From Acanthosepion lycidas (Eukaryota > Mollusca > Cephalopoda > Sepiida > Sepiidae), in contig OZ010580.1 of NCBI GenBank assembly GCA_963932145.1, forward strand, positions 2,920,634 to 2,984,633: a stretch of DNA of 64,000 nucleotides, in the 5' to 3' direction. The first letter of the stretch is position 1; each line of letters opens with the position of its first letter. A program made the translations under genes and the position numbers. Below the pieces are notes generated by a model. The model had not been told where the DNA came from, ran no database searches, and saw only the letters and a list, made by a program, of their open reading frames with translations. Shown here piece after piece: positions 24,101 to 35,459 of this stretch.

Positions 24101-24108
<8 letters not shown>
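23926..24108. mobile_element. Fold-back repeat family C with hairpin
   Basis: Carries AGGAAAGAACACGTTAGGTT, AATCCGAAGTTCTTTGGTGT, AGTAGAGCCTAAATTATAAT and then a near-perfect hairpin. The hairpin arms are 24032-24068 and 24077-24108, around GATTCCTTC/GAAGGAATC. Other copies start at 29.0, 29.8 and 32.1 kb. Confidence 0.8.
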
Positions 24109-24146
<38 letters not shown>

Positions 24147-24300
24147 GAAGAAATATAGTTTTGAGGTGCGCTATATTTATGGGATAAAGTGCTCAATATC
24201 GGAGATAAAGCGTATGTAAACATAAATATAAAAGTGAAAATTGTTTCAACACTCAGAGGCGACAAGCTGTCTCATGCTAGACGCAATCGTTAGGCCGCCT
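24108..24300 (-). mobile_element. Penelope-like element end with (TA)n
   Basis: A (TA)n tract (24108-24142) is followed by minus-oriented PLE-end sequence: GAAGAAATATAGTTTTGAGG, GGGATAAAGTGCTCAATATC, then CAACACTCAGAGGCGACA and CATGCTAGACGCAATCG. It matches 30573-30720 and the reverse complement of 48120-48258. Confidence 0.8.
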
Positions 24301-24345
24301 ATATATATATATATATATATGTGTGTGTATGTGTGTGTGTGTGTT
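24301..24345. repeat. (TA)n(TG)n microsatellite
   Basis: TA tract passing into TG. Confidence 0.95.
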
Positions 24346-24349
24346 TTGT

Positions 24350-25090
24350 AGAAAATCCCTACGTCTAAATATGCTTATAATGGTTACTTCCGTTGACAAT
24401 AAATAAGCCTGTGAGTGTATAGATTCCTGCCAGGGATTTGTCAGGAATTGACCAACTTCATTCTCTTGCCTACCATAGCAGCCAGTTGTTTAATAGCAAG
24501 GGATGTGAATCTTATTCGAATATCAGTGATGATGATTAATAACTGTTAGAATTTCGAAGGCTATCTGCATTCGTTGAAAAGCACGTCTTTATTACAACTT
24601 CTGCTTTGATAATAAAATGTGTCAGCGCAACTGCAGATCTCCTTCGCCATGAATATCTACTGACATTGGCACGAAAATAGTATGAAATTTGGCGCGAAAT
24701 ATTTAACGTAACAGATAACAAGCGTATTCATTACCGCCAGAGATAAAAAGCCACAGAATATATCATAGCTATTCATTTAAACATTATTCAATATCTATGT
24801 CCTATATATTACTGTTTATGGTATTAATAAAACAGATGACGACTTTGAAGTATTGACTAGTTATACAATACTTATATTTATGTCTCTTGTATTCCATTAA
24901 ATTTCATTTAATCTTTCATCTTAAGAATTATTACATCAATTTATTATATTCTGAATAATTGTATATTTCTTAAAATAAACATCTCTAAAATGTTTATGAT
25001 CATGAAAACAAGGAAAGCTCAGAGCTGTCTAAAATTAAAGACAAATTGTAAATCAATGTGATTACTAACCCTCCCTTTCATCATGGCTGC
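24350..25090. other. No gene seen
   Basis: AT-rich sequence without a supported feature. Confidence 0.4.
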
Positions 25091-25205
25091 TCGTTACCAA
25101 ACATGTCCGTCTTCCCGCGCCCATTATGTTTCTTCAACAACACAAAGTCAACCTGTGATTTATACTGCAACACTACTGAGAAGACCTTAACTAGAGTTCA
25201 AATAT
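25090..25205 (+). repeat. Diverged repeat shared with 50.2 kb
   Basis: Blocks such as CTGCAACACTACTGAGAAGA and ACCTTAACTAGAGTT correspond to CCGCAACTATGCTGAGCAGA and ACCTTAGTTACAGTT at about 50290. The family is unknown. Confidence 0.5.
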
Positions 25206-25299
25206 ACGCCACGCCAGTTCTCCTTTTCCTAGACACTTAGCAAACCACACTTAGAAAGTTCTGTCTTCCTGGTACTTAACCCAGAGCTGGGAGGAAGAA

Positions 25300-25410
25300 G
25301 AAATGGATTTTTTCCCCCAGGGATAATTGTGCGAAAGTGAATGAAACGACCTCGACTGGAATTCGAACTCTACGTGCCAATTTCTCATCCCGAGCCCTAA
25401 GCACACTCAC
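25300..25410 (-). repeat. Possible tRNA-derived SINE, minus strand
   Basis: On the minus strand GAGTTCGAATTCC (box B-like) follows a weak box A-like GGGATGAGAAATTGG. Beyond it is an unrelated body ending CCCTGGGGG near a T-rich tract. Confidence 0.4.
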
Positions 25411-25696
25411 CCACCCTAATGTCTACTTAGCATATTTTAATGCCATATTAGGGCATAAATGTTGTGATAGTTTACAGCATATAAGTCAATATTAGCCAAT
25501 CAGATTTATCCACTTTAAGGAGTAGGAACAGAATTTGGGGCTTTTTTTTTTTTTGGTCTGTGTTTTTTATCTGCCATCACATACAGGGATTGTCAATCAA
25601 GTGAATCTTATCGTTCAATCATTTGCTTTTAGACGGCGTTCTTGATCGCAGCATCGTTTATCACAATACGCCAATCTCAAGCTACCTATACTTCAT

Positions 25697-25724
25697 ATAT
25701 ATATATATATATGTGTGTGTGTAT
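25697..25724. repeat. (TA)n(TG)n microsatellite
   Basis: Short TA then TG run. Confidence 0.9.
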
Positions 25725-25726
25725 CC

Positions 25727-25792
25727 AATGACGTAATAATGTCGTTTTTTGACGTTAAAAAATATGTCAAAAAACGACATTATTACGTCATT
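25727..25792. repeat. Perfect 27 bp inverted repeat
   Basis: Arms 25727-25753 and 25766-25792 are perfect reverse complements around a 12-nt loop. Each arm contains TGACGTAATAATGTCG. Confidence 0.97.
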
Positions 25793-25927
25793 ATTTTTGC
25801 ACCAACCTAATAGTTGCTAACGACATTCTGTTTGTTGTTTATGTATACTTTGTTTCAATAAAATCATTTCGTCATCGAACGAAACACGTCGGTTAAAACT
25901 ACAGTTTGCCTATTATCTTTTTCCTTA

Positions 25928-25952
25928 ATGCACACACACACACACACACACG

Positions 25953-26025
<73 letters not shown>
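25928..26025. repeat. (CA)n(TA)n microsatellite
   Basis: CA tract passing into a long TA tract. Confidence 0.97.
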
Positions 26026-26026
<1 letters not shown>

Positions 26027-26039
26027 GTGTGTATTTAGT

Positions 26040-26112
26040 CAGAATCTTTTCATTGATACACGTTTCATTATAATGAATTCATTATTTCTATAATATTTAT
26101 TGAAACGTGTAT

Positions 26113-26120
<8 letters not shown>
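26040..26120. repeat. Short inverted repeat between (TA)n tracts
   Basis: TTGATACACGTTTCA (26055) and TGAAACGTGTATCAA (26100) are reverse complements. Both match the PLE N-terminal sequence that borders TA tracts elsewhere. A further TA tract follows at 26118-26158. Confidence 0.8.
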
Positions 26121-26163
<43 letters not shown>

Positions 26164-26482
26164 TATCCGTTGGAATATAATCCAAGTGAATCCTATTAAT
26201 ATAATAACAATATTAAAAAAAGATTCACATAGACAGCTCAATATTTTATTCAAACAGAGCATATAAATTACATACAATAAGAATTCAGATTGCATCAAGA
26301 TTATGATCATTTCACCCGAAAAATTAAAATTAATCTGGGGGATTTTCATAGCCATCATGTTAATAAGAAATTCATTTTCTTTTTTCTTTTTAACTTGATG
26401 CGTTTGAAAATCATACAGATTAATTTTAATTTTTGGTGTGAAATTATTATAATCTTGATGCAATATTAATTCCTATTGTATG

Positions 26483-26484
<2 letters not shown>

Positions 26485-26551
<67 letters not shown>

Positions 26552-26552
26552 A
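26485..26552. repeat. (TA)n(GA)n microsatellite
   Basis: TA tract passing into GA dinucleotides. Confidence 0.96.
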
Positions 26553-26797
26553 CAATGAGAGAGAGGGGGAACGTAAACAAATAAAATGAAAGTTTAAAAC
26601 TTATCTTGTCGACATCATGTGTTGCAGAAGTTATCGGTCACCAAATGTTTAACTGAAATTATTAACATATATCATATATTGCATGAGAAAGGGAACATGA
26701 TAAAAGTCGTTACTTATTTTAAATCTATTAATCCTTAGGTATGTCGTAAACTAATCTAAAAAATAGATGGCAAACTCGCATTCCTTTAAGCCCAGAA

Positions 26798-27046
26798 ATG
26801 AAAGGACTTATTTTTAAGACCATCGTTAAAACACTTACACAAGAACAACTTCATATTGGTGGATATTCTACCCATGTTGACTGCGTCCCCGCTTGCAAGA
26901 GACTGTGTGGTATTACCTTTCAAGAAATAACGACGTTTGCGTCCGTGGATTTTAGATTCATTCTCTGTAACACCTTCCAGGATCCAACAGTAAGAATGAG
27001 GCTACAACACGTACTGAAGGATAAGATGCAGTCAATAACCAGGTGA
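26798..27046 (+). other. Unassigned open frame, 82 codons
   Basis: The frame begins MKGLIFKTIVKTLTQEQLHI and contains three cysteines in VDCVPACKRLCGITF. Composition is more protein-like than neighbouring frames, but I recognise no domain and see no convincing splice sites. It could be a chance frame, a transposon scrap or an unrecognised exon. Confidence 0.2.
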
Positions 27047-27049
27047 AGC

Positions 27050-28150
27050 TTCAATACAGTCCTTCGCCTAAATCGCTTACCCTACCAAAGCTAGAAGATT
27101 CAATCTACCTTAATGTTAGTCTCAGCGCTTCATCTCCTCCTCTTGACTGATAAAAGATACAAAGTATGCAAAGACTGCTATCGACTAATCATATCTATCT
27201 TAACTTTAGAGTTTCTTGTTCGTGACCCATTAAACTTTCAATGACCCTTTCAATATTAGACATATCCATCAGTTTTTTTCATTAAGGACGTGGGTAAGAA
27301 TATTATTTTTCCAGCAGTCAAACAAGTGAGGAGGGCGTCCACTTTATCAAATCTGTATTTGAAATCCTAGCTTGGACCTCGAATTGCACACGAAATTCAA
27401 GAGTAGCTGGAAAATACGTCACTAAATCTGGCCCACCAACGCTAGCCACACTTAACCTAGTAAGGCACAGGACCATGGTATGTGAGGTCCCAAAATGAGG
27501 ACTCAAATAAGTATGCTTCAGAACAAACTACACTTGTTATATAGCAAGCACAATTTAATATTTCACTTAATATGTAAACGTGGAAAAATCTTACCAAAAG
27601 TTTACAATTCAAAAAAAATAATAATAATAATGTAGGAAATCCACAAAGCATATAAAAGTTTGGATTATGTTGAATTACCTCCCTTCACCTCCGCTTTTAT
27701 TTCTTGGGAAAGTTGACCGTCTGGCATTCTTACATCAGGTTAAAAAGTGTATTTGTCTTTAATGTCTGGCTGCTGTCGGCAAATAATTCACGACTATGAC
27801 CCATTTCTAAGAAAATTTTAGTTTTTTCTTTTTCGCTTTTTCTGAATTGAACGTAGGTCATATTCGATTGGTTGATCAGGGTAAACCTCTCTCAAGCCTT
27901 ATAACCTTTTTTCCTTTTTGTTTTTCGAAAAAAGAGGATGTATTTTGCTTTTGAAACCAAATTAATTGTTCACTCGCCAGTAATTTACAATCACATGAGG
28001 AGACGCATTTGTATATGTCGAAACAAGACTACAATAATGTTGCGATTTTTACATGTTTTTATAGCTTAAAAACAATTATTTTTTCTCTACTCTCTATCGG
28101 GCCCGCTTTTAAATTAAATGTACGAATGTTGGAATAGTACTCTATTCGTT
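27050..28150. other. No gene seen
   Basis: AT-rich sequence without a supported gene or array. Confidence 0.4.
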
Positions 28151-28156
28151 CTCATC

Positions 28157-28163
28157 TTACCTG

Positions 28164-28200
<37 letters not shown>

Positions 28201-28202
28201 TA
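28157..28202. repeat. (TA)n(TG)n microsatellite
   Basis: Short TA then TG run. Confidence 0.95.
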
Positions 28203-28209
28203 GGCTTAT

Positions 28210-28895
28210 GACATTTTGAAGTTTTGTAAAATAATTGAGTTCCTGTATAATATTTCAATGAAAAAAAATAATGAAGATTGTTTTTTCAATTTTTTCTTTT
28301 TAAAATGTCACAACCCAATACGAAATTTCTAAGATCGTACTTAAGTATAGTAGTACTATTACTTTCTGGGTTCTTTTAGAACTTCCTCAAGACTTCTAGG
28401 ACCTTATAAGACCTTGTTTTGGGATCTTGTCTCTCCTAGCACGAATTATTGGTAAACTAATATCGGGACGAGAGTTCATTTCTAACCCGCTTACTCATTA
28501 TTCGTGAGTCTAATGGCGGCGAGAAGCCTCTATCATGTGTGTCTTTTCCATTAGTCATTCCTCCATAACTCTAGGATAAAAGATCGGGGATACAAAAACT
28601 GTCAATCCAGTCATGATGCGGCAACAGTTTCCCACCCGTTCAGGTAAATATTATTTACGCAAACTTCCAAAATTGTACACACTTTAGTCCTAACCCAAAC
28701 TCTTTTAATTCATGGGCCTAAACCCATTTTAGACATCATTCTTAAAAGATAATCCTACATAAATATTAATCTTATTTTCGTCACTTAATTTTTATATTTT
28801 TCGAATATTCAGGACGGTAGAGAAAAAGAAAATTCTGTTTAATAATTAAAATTGTGCGTGTGCTCCCATATGAGTATCCACTAAAAATAAGGTTT
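28210..28895. other. No gene seen
   Basis: AT-rich sequence without a supported feature. Confidence 0.4.
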
Positions 28896-28898
28896 AAA

Positions 28899-29178
<280 letters not shown>

Positions 29179-29229
<51 letters not shown>
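29179..29229. repeat. (TA)n microsatellite
   Basis: Pure TA tract. Confidence 0.96.
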
Positions 29230-29233
<4 letters not shown>

Positions 29234-29709
29234 GACGTCATTATTTTACCTTGAGGGAACCCCTTTCGTTCAACGCTTTCTGAAACCGTTAACGTTGTCA
29301 AGCAGCAGGAAACAATCAAAGACATACAATTAAATAACGAATGAGGAGAGAAAATTGGAACACGATTAAACCAGATTTTAATTGTAAATAAATTAATGAC
29401 TGAAAACAAAATAGGAAGTTCGAAATAGTGTATAAAATGCATCATTCTTCCGTTGGTCAGCATTTACAAGACAATCCCGATTATACCACCGATTATAAGA
29501 ACGCATTTTCTCCAATTTACATAAGTGTTCGTTCGGTTCACCATCTCCGAGTTCTTAAGGCTTATGTAAACAAAATGAACATTTCATTTGTTCCTTACGT
29601 TTCATCGAGGGAGTATGAGTAATTTTTTGTTTGCATTTTATACTCTATTTTTTAGACGTCCATTCTATTTCAATCTATTTTCTTCTTCTGTAGGTACAAG
29701 TCTTTGTTT

Positions 29710-29813
<104 letters not shown>

Positions 29814-29817
29814 AAGT

Positions 29818-30235
29818 ATGCAGAAAAATAGGAAAGAACACGTTAAGTAAATAATCCGGAGTTCCTTAGTATTTTTTGTTTTTATTTTTAAGACAGTGCT
29901 CCATACAAAAGTAGAGCTTATATTATAATATTTTTAAAAAAAAATATGATTCCTTCGCTACATAAGAGTTCTCATGTTTCAAAAACGAGAGCCGAACTAA
30001 CCAAGATGGCCGGCTAGCCGTTTCCATAGTAATTAATGTTGCAATGGAGCATACTTATAAACACGCGCAAACCGCAAGATAGCTTATTCCTAAATTTTCG
30101 CTTGAGGATGAAACGGGACCCAACACCTTGAGTCAACTTAACTTTAATAATTATATTGATGGTTTCGGTTTTCGTTTTTGAAACATGAGAACTCTTATGT
30201 AGCGAAGGAATCATATTTTTTTAAAAATATATAAT

Positions 30236-30236
<1 letters not shown>
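29818..30236. mobile_element. Repeat family C, fold-back copy
   Basis: Family C body (29818-29935) is followed by perfect 45 bp inverted arms at 29944-29988 and 30172-30216 (core TTCGCTACATAAGAGTTCTC) around a 183 bp loop. The loop contains TTCGCTTGAGGATGAAACGG, also found at 31.93 kb. No coding sequence is seen, so this is a non-autonomous element or a PLE end pair. Confidence 0.85.

Positions 30237-30239
<3 letters not shown>

Positions 30240-30283
<44 letters not shown>
30240..30283. repeat. (TA)n microsatellite
   Basis: Pure TA tract just after the fold-back copy. Confidence 0.95.
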
Positions 30284-30285
<2 letters not shown>

Positions 30286-30538
30286 TACTATATAAATATA
30301 TACATAATTGGTATCCATTTATCTGACGCTCTCTTTGCCTAAACATTCTGTCCTTGTGCGAGCAGCGTATGGAATGGGTCCACAGATCAATCTTTTGTAT
30401 GCCATTCTCATTTGCAGGTGTGATAGGCGAAGCCGTTGGTTTCGCCTTTTTTTCCCCGACCTTCGTGACTCCTCCTTGAAAAACATGCCACCAGTCGCAG
30501 CGATAGTCTACTAGTTGTGCCCAGATACCAGAGTCCAT

Positions 30539-30542
<4 letters not shown>

Positions 30543-30574
<32 letters not shown>

Positions 30575-30720
30575 AAATATAGTCTTAAGGTGTGCTATAT
30601 TTATGGAATAAAGTGCTCAATATCAGAGATAGAGCGTGTGTAAATATAAAAGTGAACATAGAAGTCAACACTTAGAGGCGACAGTCTGTTTCATGCTATA
30701 TGCAATCGTCAAGCCAGCCT
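30543..30720 (-). mobile_element. Penelope-like element end with (TA)n
   Basis: (TA)n at 30543-30571, then AAAGAAATATAGTCTTAAGG, GAATAAAGTGCTCAATATCA, CAACACTTAGAGGCGACAGT and GCTATATGCAATCGTCAAGC. This is nearly identical to the reverse complement of 48120-48256, the leader of the PLE RT gene. Confidence 0.85.
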
Positions 30721-30824
30721 GACGTGTTATACCATTTAGCTACAGAGGAAGTGTCTGGCTAGCAAAGTAGAATAACTGCTTTTAAATCATAAGAAATTTG
30801 TAGTTTAAGACTGTTTTTAAACTT

Positions 30825-30960
30825 CTTTCCGTGGAGGATACAGGTTCGATTCCTGTTGGAGGATATATATTTTCTATGAATTTTGTCGGACATTCAGGCC
30901 GGTAAATGTAGTTAATACTATTTATTATAAACAAAGCATTTACTTAAATATTTGTATGTA
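30825..30960 (+). repeat. Box B-bearing repeat with conserved tail
   Basis: GGATACAGGTTCGATTCCTG, then CATTCAGGCCGGTAAATGTA and TTTATTATAAACAAAGCATT. Same unit as at 16.85, 31.0 and 55.6 kb, truncated at its 5' end. Confidence 0.75.
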
Positions 30961-31011
30961 TCATGAATCATGGAGAATTATAGTTCAAATCAACCTTGCT
31001 AACAGAAACGC

Positions 31012-31220
31012 TCCTCTGTGGCTCAATCGGTAAAAGCACGTCAGGCTATATGACGGTTCCGTATAGGATACAGGTTCGATTCCTGTCGGTGGACGCATAT
31101 TTTCTATTAAAATTTCTCGGACATTCAGGCCGGTAAATGTTGTTAATACTGTTTATTATAAACAGAGCATTTACTTAAATATTTGTATCTATAAAAAGAA
31201 CGTATAAACATAAAAAAAAA
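31012..31220 (+). repeat. tRNA-like headed repeat (SINE-like)
   Basis: The tRNA-like head has box A TGGCTCAATCGG (31019-31030) and a perfect box B GGTTCGATTCC (31073-31083), spaced about as in a tRNA with an altered arm. The unit continues with the shared tail (TTTCTCGGACATTCAGGCCG, TTTATTATAAACAGAGCATT, ATAAAAAGAACGTATAAACA). This is the most complete of four copies and supports pol III-derived retroposition. Confidence 0.75.
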
Positions 31221-31224
31221 TGTC

Positions 31225-31920
31225 TTAAAATATATGTATGTGTAACAACCAAGTGTAATATAATTACGCCGTTACAAAAATTTAAAAAAATAAAATATGT
31301 TCAGTGTTTGAAAAAAATATATCGGTCAACGAACTTATTGAATAAAACTGATTGTAATTTATTAACTATCACATAATCAAAAGATGCTCGATAATCAGCT
31401 GTTGAAAGTGGAGGTGCTAAATCTGATATTAAGTTTTAAAGATTCCAGAGTCTATGTTTTTATCTGATTAATAAATTACATTTTTGGAAAATTATCCTAA
31501 TGGATTTGGTTGTTTTTTTTTTTACTTGTACTTATTTCCAGGAATTAAACTAAAAGACTTAATCCGTATATAAGTCTTATATAAAAGTTTAAGAAGCTAA
31601 TGTCGCAGAAAAAATAATGAAAATTGAAGATTTCTGATTTCTTTTGCAAATTAATAGCAGTAATGATTTTAGACAAATGAGAAAAAGCTTCGTTGAATAG
31701 TATTATTATAGATTTAGAACAAATTCACTCTTCCCTTTAGTTCTCAGTTCCTTAACCAAACATGTTTTCGATACAGGTTCGATTCTTGTCGGAGGCACAT
31801 TTTTCTTCAGTAGAACTTCTCAATCAAGGTCAGTAGTAATTAATTATACTGTTTAAGAAAATCCAAAACAGGAATATCAACAACTCAAACATGTGTCCCC
31901 ACTAAAATAACGTTAATTTC
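31225..31920. other. AT-rich sequence with a repeat scrap
   Basis: Apart from a partial box B repeat at 31771-31800 (GATACAGGTTCGATTCTTGT), nothing is recognised. Confidence 0.4.
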
Positions 31921-31924
31921 AAAA

Positions 31925-32125
31925 CATTTCGCTTGAGGATGAAACAGGGCTTTTGGCACTTGTTTTTTAAAACATGAGAACTCCTATGTAGCGAAGGAAT
32001 CATATTTTTTTAAAAGAATAAATATAATTTAGGCTCTACTTTTGTATTGAGCACAGTTTTTAAAAATAAAAACAAAAATACTAAAGAACTTCGGATTATT
32101 AACCTAACGTGTTCTTTCCTGTTTA
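31925..32125 (-). mobile_element. Repeat family C, minus copy
   Basis: Contains TTCGCTTGAGGATGAAACAG, TATGTAGCGAAGGAATCATA, then the family C body reversed (TTAGGCTCTACTTTTGTATT, AACCTAACGTGTTCTTTCCT), ending at a TA/CA tract. Confidence 0.85.
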
Positions 32126-32144
32126 TCTATATATTTGCACACAC

Positions 32145-32162
32145 ACATATATATATATGTAC

Positions 32163-32193
<31 letters not shown>

Positions 32194-32194
32194 C

Positions 32195-32260
<66 letters not shown>
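32145..32260. repeat. (TA)n(GATA)n microsatellite
   Basis: TA tract passing into about sixteen GATA units. Confidence 0.97.
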
Positions 32261-32419
32261 TTGCTAAATATACACATACATATGTAATGATATATATAAA
32301 ATATATAAATATATATACATACATACATACACATACATATATATATATATGTATAAAAATAATTCCAAGAGGATAGAATCCAGTTAGAACTCAATGTCCA
32401 GGACAGAGTAAGGATATAA

Positions 32420-32647
32420 TAAAAAGGCTTAAACACTAATATTCCATGGTCATAATTTATTCCATTGGAATCGTAAATACGATCCAATTCATCAGACCTA
32501 CAAATTCAAAAAGAAAACAGAAAAAAACCTACTCCGGAAATAAAAATAGAATTTAGAGAAAGTGTATATATATATATATATATAAAAGATATATGATTGC
32601 ATATGTATGTGTATATTTACCACTAATATTATCTATCTATCTATCTA

Positions 32648-32719
<72 letters not shown>

Positions 32720-32868
32720 TAAAAGACTCAAACACTAATATTCCATGGTCATAATTTATTTCATTGGAATCGTAATTATAATCCAATAGATCAGACCTAC
32801 AAATTCAAAAAGAAAACAGAAAAAACAACTCCGGGAATAAAAAATAAAATTTAGTGAGAGTCTATGTA
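32420..32868. repeat. Direct repeat pair separated by microsatellites
   Basis: Segments 32424-32570 and 32722-32868 share ACACTAATATTCCATGGTCA, GACCTACAAATTCAAAAAGA and AATAAAA-TAGAATTTAG with few differences. Between them are (TA)n, a short ATCT tract (32626-32652) and a second long (TA)n (32652-32713). On the minus strand each copy contains TCTGAT followed by a hairpin and GGAA. Probably two copies of one retroelement end. Confidence 0.85.
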
Positions 32869-32869
32869 T

Positions 32870-33100
32870 GAGAGTGAGGGACTAATGAAATGTTAGAGTA
32901 AATGAAAGCTATAGGGAGGGGTAACAGTCGAGAGAAGAACAGGAAGGTCTAAAGATGAAGTGGGGATTAAAATTTAACAGAGAGAAGTTTTAAAGAGGGG
33001 GAGTCAAAGACGGTTTAAGTGAGAGAAATATGAATATTCTCGCATGTCTAATACATTAAAGATACAACGGAAAAAAGTATACATATATACACATGCATAT

Positions 33101-33144
<44 letters not shown>

Positions 33145-33895
33145 GTAGTGAAGGGTTCACAGAATGATCTAAATTAGAAATGGAAAGTAGGGAGGTTGTG
33201 TTTAACTCCATCTTTAAGTTACGAAAGTTCAAGTTTACTCAGTCAAGAGGCCAGACAATTTGACCTCTTAAATAAGTTTTTAGAGAGGAAAAGGAAACAA
33301 AACTTGTAAATCAGGGGAGTGGGAGGAAAGGAGCAAGAAGAAAGAAAGAGATAAACAGAAGAATGGGGATAAAAAAGACAGTGAATTATCATATGTAGGC
33401 ATATCGCGGTGACTTTCGTAAAACACAAAACAATACAATTTATAATTAACACATAACAAAATATTAAAGATTAACTAAAATGTATTAATAATATTAATAA
33501 TAATATTAATCTTGATTAATACAATTTGTAGCTAACACATGACAATATATCAAAAATTATTTACAATATAAAAATACATTTTTTTTAATTTTTAAAAAAA
33601 GGAAAATGTATAAAACTTTATAATATTATTAAAAAGCACTGTTATATTAAGTTTAAAAATAAAATAAAATTTGAAATTTAAAATTTAAAAATTTAAAATT
33701 ATAAACGCTGCAGAAAAATATCTAATATCTAATGGCTTTTTTTTTTCTTAGCTATCACCGTTAAATTTCTATTTCTGACACGATCTCGTTCCATACTGCG
33801 GTTGATAAGACAGACGATTTATATTTTCGTCTGCCGAAATAAACTTATTCCTCATATGAGGTGATTTGTGATTTTTTTCATTGTGTATTAATTAA
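32870..33895. other. No gene seen
   Basis: AT-rich, with (TA)n at 33103-33139 and purine-rich sequence. No gene is supported. Confidence 0.45.
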
Positions 33896-33898
33896 ATA

Positions 33899-33950
33899 CA
33901 TATATATATATATATGTGTGTGTGTATGTGTGTGTGCGTGCGTGCATGTG
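33899..33950. repeat. (TA)n(TG)n microsatellite
   Basis: TA run into interrupted TG/CG run. Confidence 0.93.
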
Positions 33951-33954
33951 CTAA

Positions 33955-34985
33955 TGGGTTTATAATGATGTATGCACTTATGAATAAGCTTATTCATGTG
34001 TATGTATGGTTTTTATCTATATTTTCACGTCCAGTCATCCGTTCAAGCTGTGAAATAAATAAACTCGAGTACCGTTTGTTCAGAAATGATTTTTTCTATA
34101 TAAATTAATAAACTTGAAACCAAATTGCAATTTTGTGTACGCGTGGCTCTCAAAACTGCGATCGTTCCTTCCTGTATCCATTATTTTCTTTATCGAAATA
34201 TTGATAAATCTATTCAAATAACAAATTGCTTAATAAGAAAATTCGATGAATTCTTTTTCGTTATCAGATCGAAATGGAAAATATTATCAAAGTCTTCCGA
34301 CAATAAAATTAATTGTTAATTCTGAATTAAATATGGATATTTTCATCGTCTTCTCTTTTAGATAACGATTCACTTTTTTTTCTTTTTTTTTTTTTTTTCG
34401 TTTCGTTTCTTGGTGATTATTTGCGTCCCTTTTCCGATTGCCTATCCACATTTTCAATTGGTTCAATAATCCGCCATTTTGCTTTTTGTATACAATTCCC
34501 ATTCATTTCTTATACGTTTCGTGAATTTTTCATAAATAATTTATTCTTAACTTTTTTTTCGGGAACAACGTGATCGATTTAACGGAAATCAATGATGGTT
34601 AGATGAAGGTGTATACGACATGCTTTTTTTTCTACGCTCTCCATTTTTCAGTGTTTAAACCTGTTGAGCAACGGTTATTACTCTAGGTATGTACAAAAAT
34701 GCTCACTAAATACTCAAAAACATGATCTTGTGTCTAACTACGTTATGTTTAGTAAACCCCTATAGTGAGTCCTATGTCATAGAAACTGGATATACGATTG
34801 CTGTTTTTACCTCGCGTAAGCAAAATGTCTACCATAAATAATCAGATAGCGAAATCCTACCGTTTAGCCTCTGCTCGCCTGCTGACCTCTGCCATCATTG
34901 GGAATTATTTCATCAATTAGGAAAACCCTGATGATATTAACATTTTACATCATCAGAACTTTTTTTAAATAGCTAATTGCTGAAA
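33955..34985. other. No gene seen
   Basis: AT-rich, with a T run at about 34376-34399. No domain is recognised. Confidence 0.4.
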
Positions 34986-34989
34986 AACT

Positions 34990-35455
34990 AATAGAATATC
35001 TATTTACCTTATTTACATTACTATATTCACAACGTTTCGGCCGTTGTACGCTCCGGCCTTTTTCAGTTGGTTGGAATTTCGAATCGAACCCTTTATTTCG
35101 TCCAACGAAGTAGAATGTTCTAGTTCCACGTACCATGCCTCTTCCTGATGTCTCGGTTATTTCCCTTTAACTCAACTGTTCAAGTTTTTGGTTCACCACT
35201 GCTGTAGCCTGGTACTGAATTAGCAACTCTTTGGGTCTAGTCACTGGATCTAACCAATGACTTTACCCACTGGGCCATGTCTCTTTGAGGCGGGCGAAAT
35301 AAAGAGTTCGGTTCGAAATTCGAATCACCTGACGAAGACCGGAGCGTACAACGGCCGAAACGTTTTGAATATGCCAATGAAGGTGATGATAACAGTCCGA
35401 ATAATGTAGATAATATAAATAATTATGATACCTCATTTCAGATATATAGATAGAA
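34990..35455. mobile_element. Fold-back tRNA-headed element, diverged
   Basis: Minus copy at 34990-35286 (AACGTTTCGGCCGTTGTACG, AGTTCCACGTACCATG, box A complement CCCACTGGGCCATG) meets a shorter plus copy at 35287-35455 (GGGCGAAATAAAGAGTTCGG, ACCTGACGAAGACCGGAGCG, CAACGGCCGAAACGTTTTGA). Same head-to-head architecture as at 19.9 kb but older. Confidence 0.8.
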
Positions 35456-35459
35456 CGGG

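Noticed and set aside
26798-27046. A host exon with a Cys-rich motif
   Set aside because: No splice sites or recognised domain; kept only as a low-confidence frame.
31012-31094. Functional tRNA gene
   Set aside because: Boxes A and B are good, but the anticodon arm and acceptor stem do not pair and the sequence continues into a repeat tail shared with other loci; it is a tRNA-derived repeat.
32104-32487. 127-codon minus-strand frame
   Set aside because: Ile/Tyr/Leu/Ser repeats from TA and GATA tracts, not a protein.
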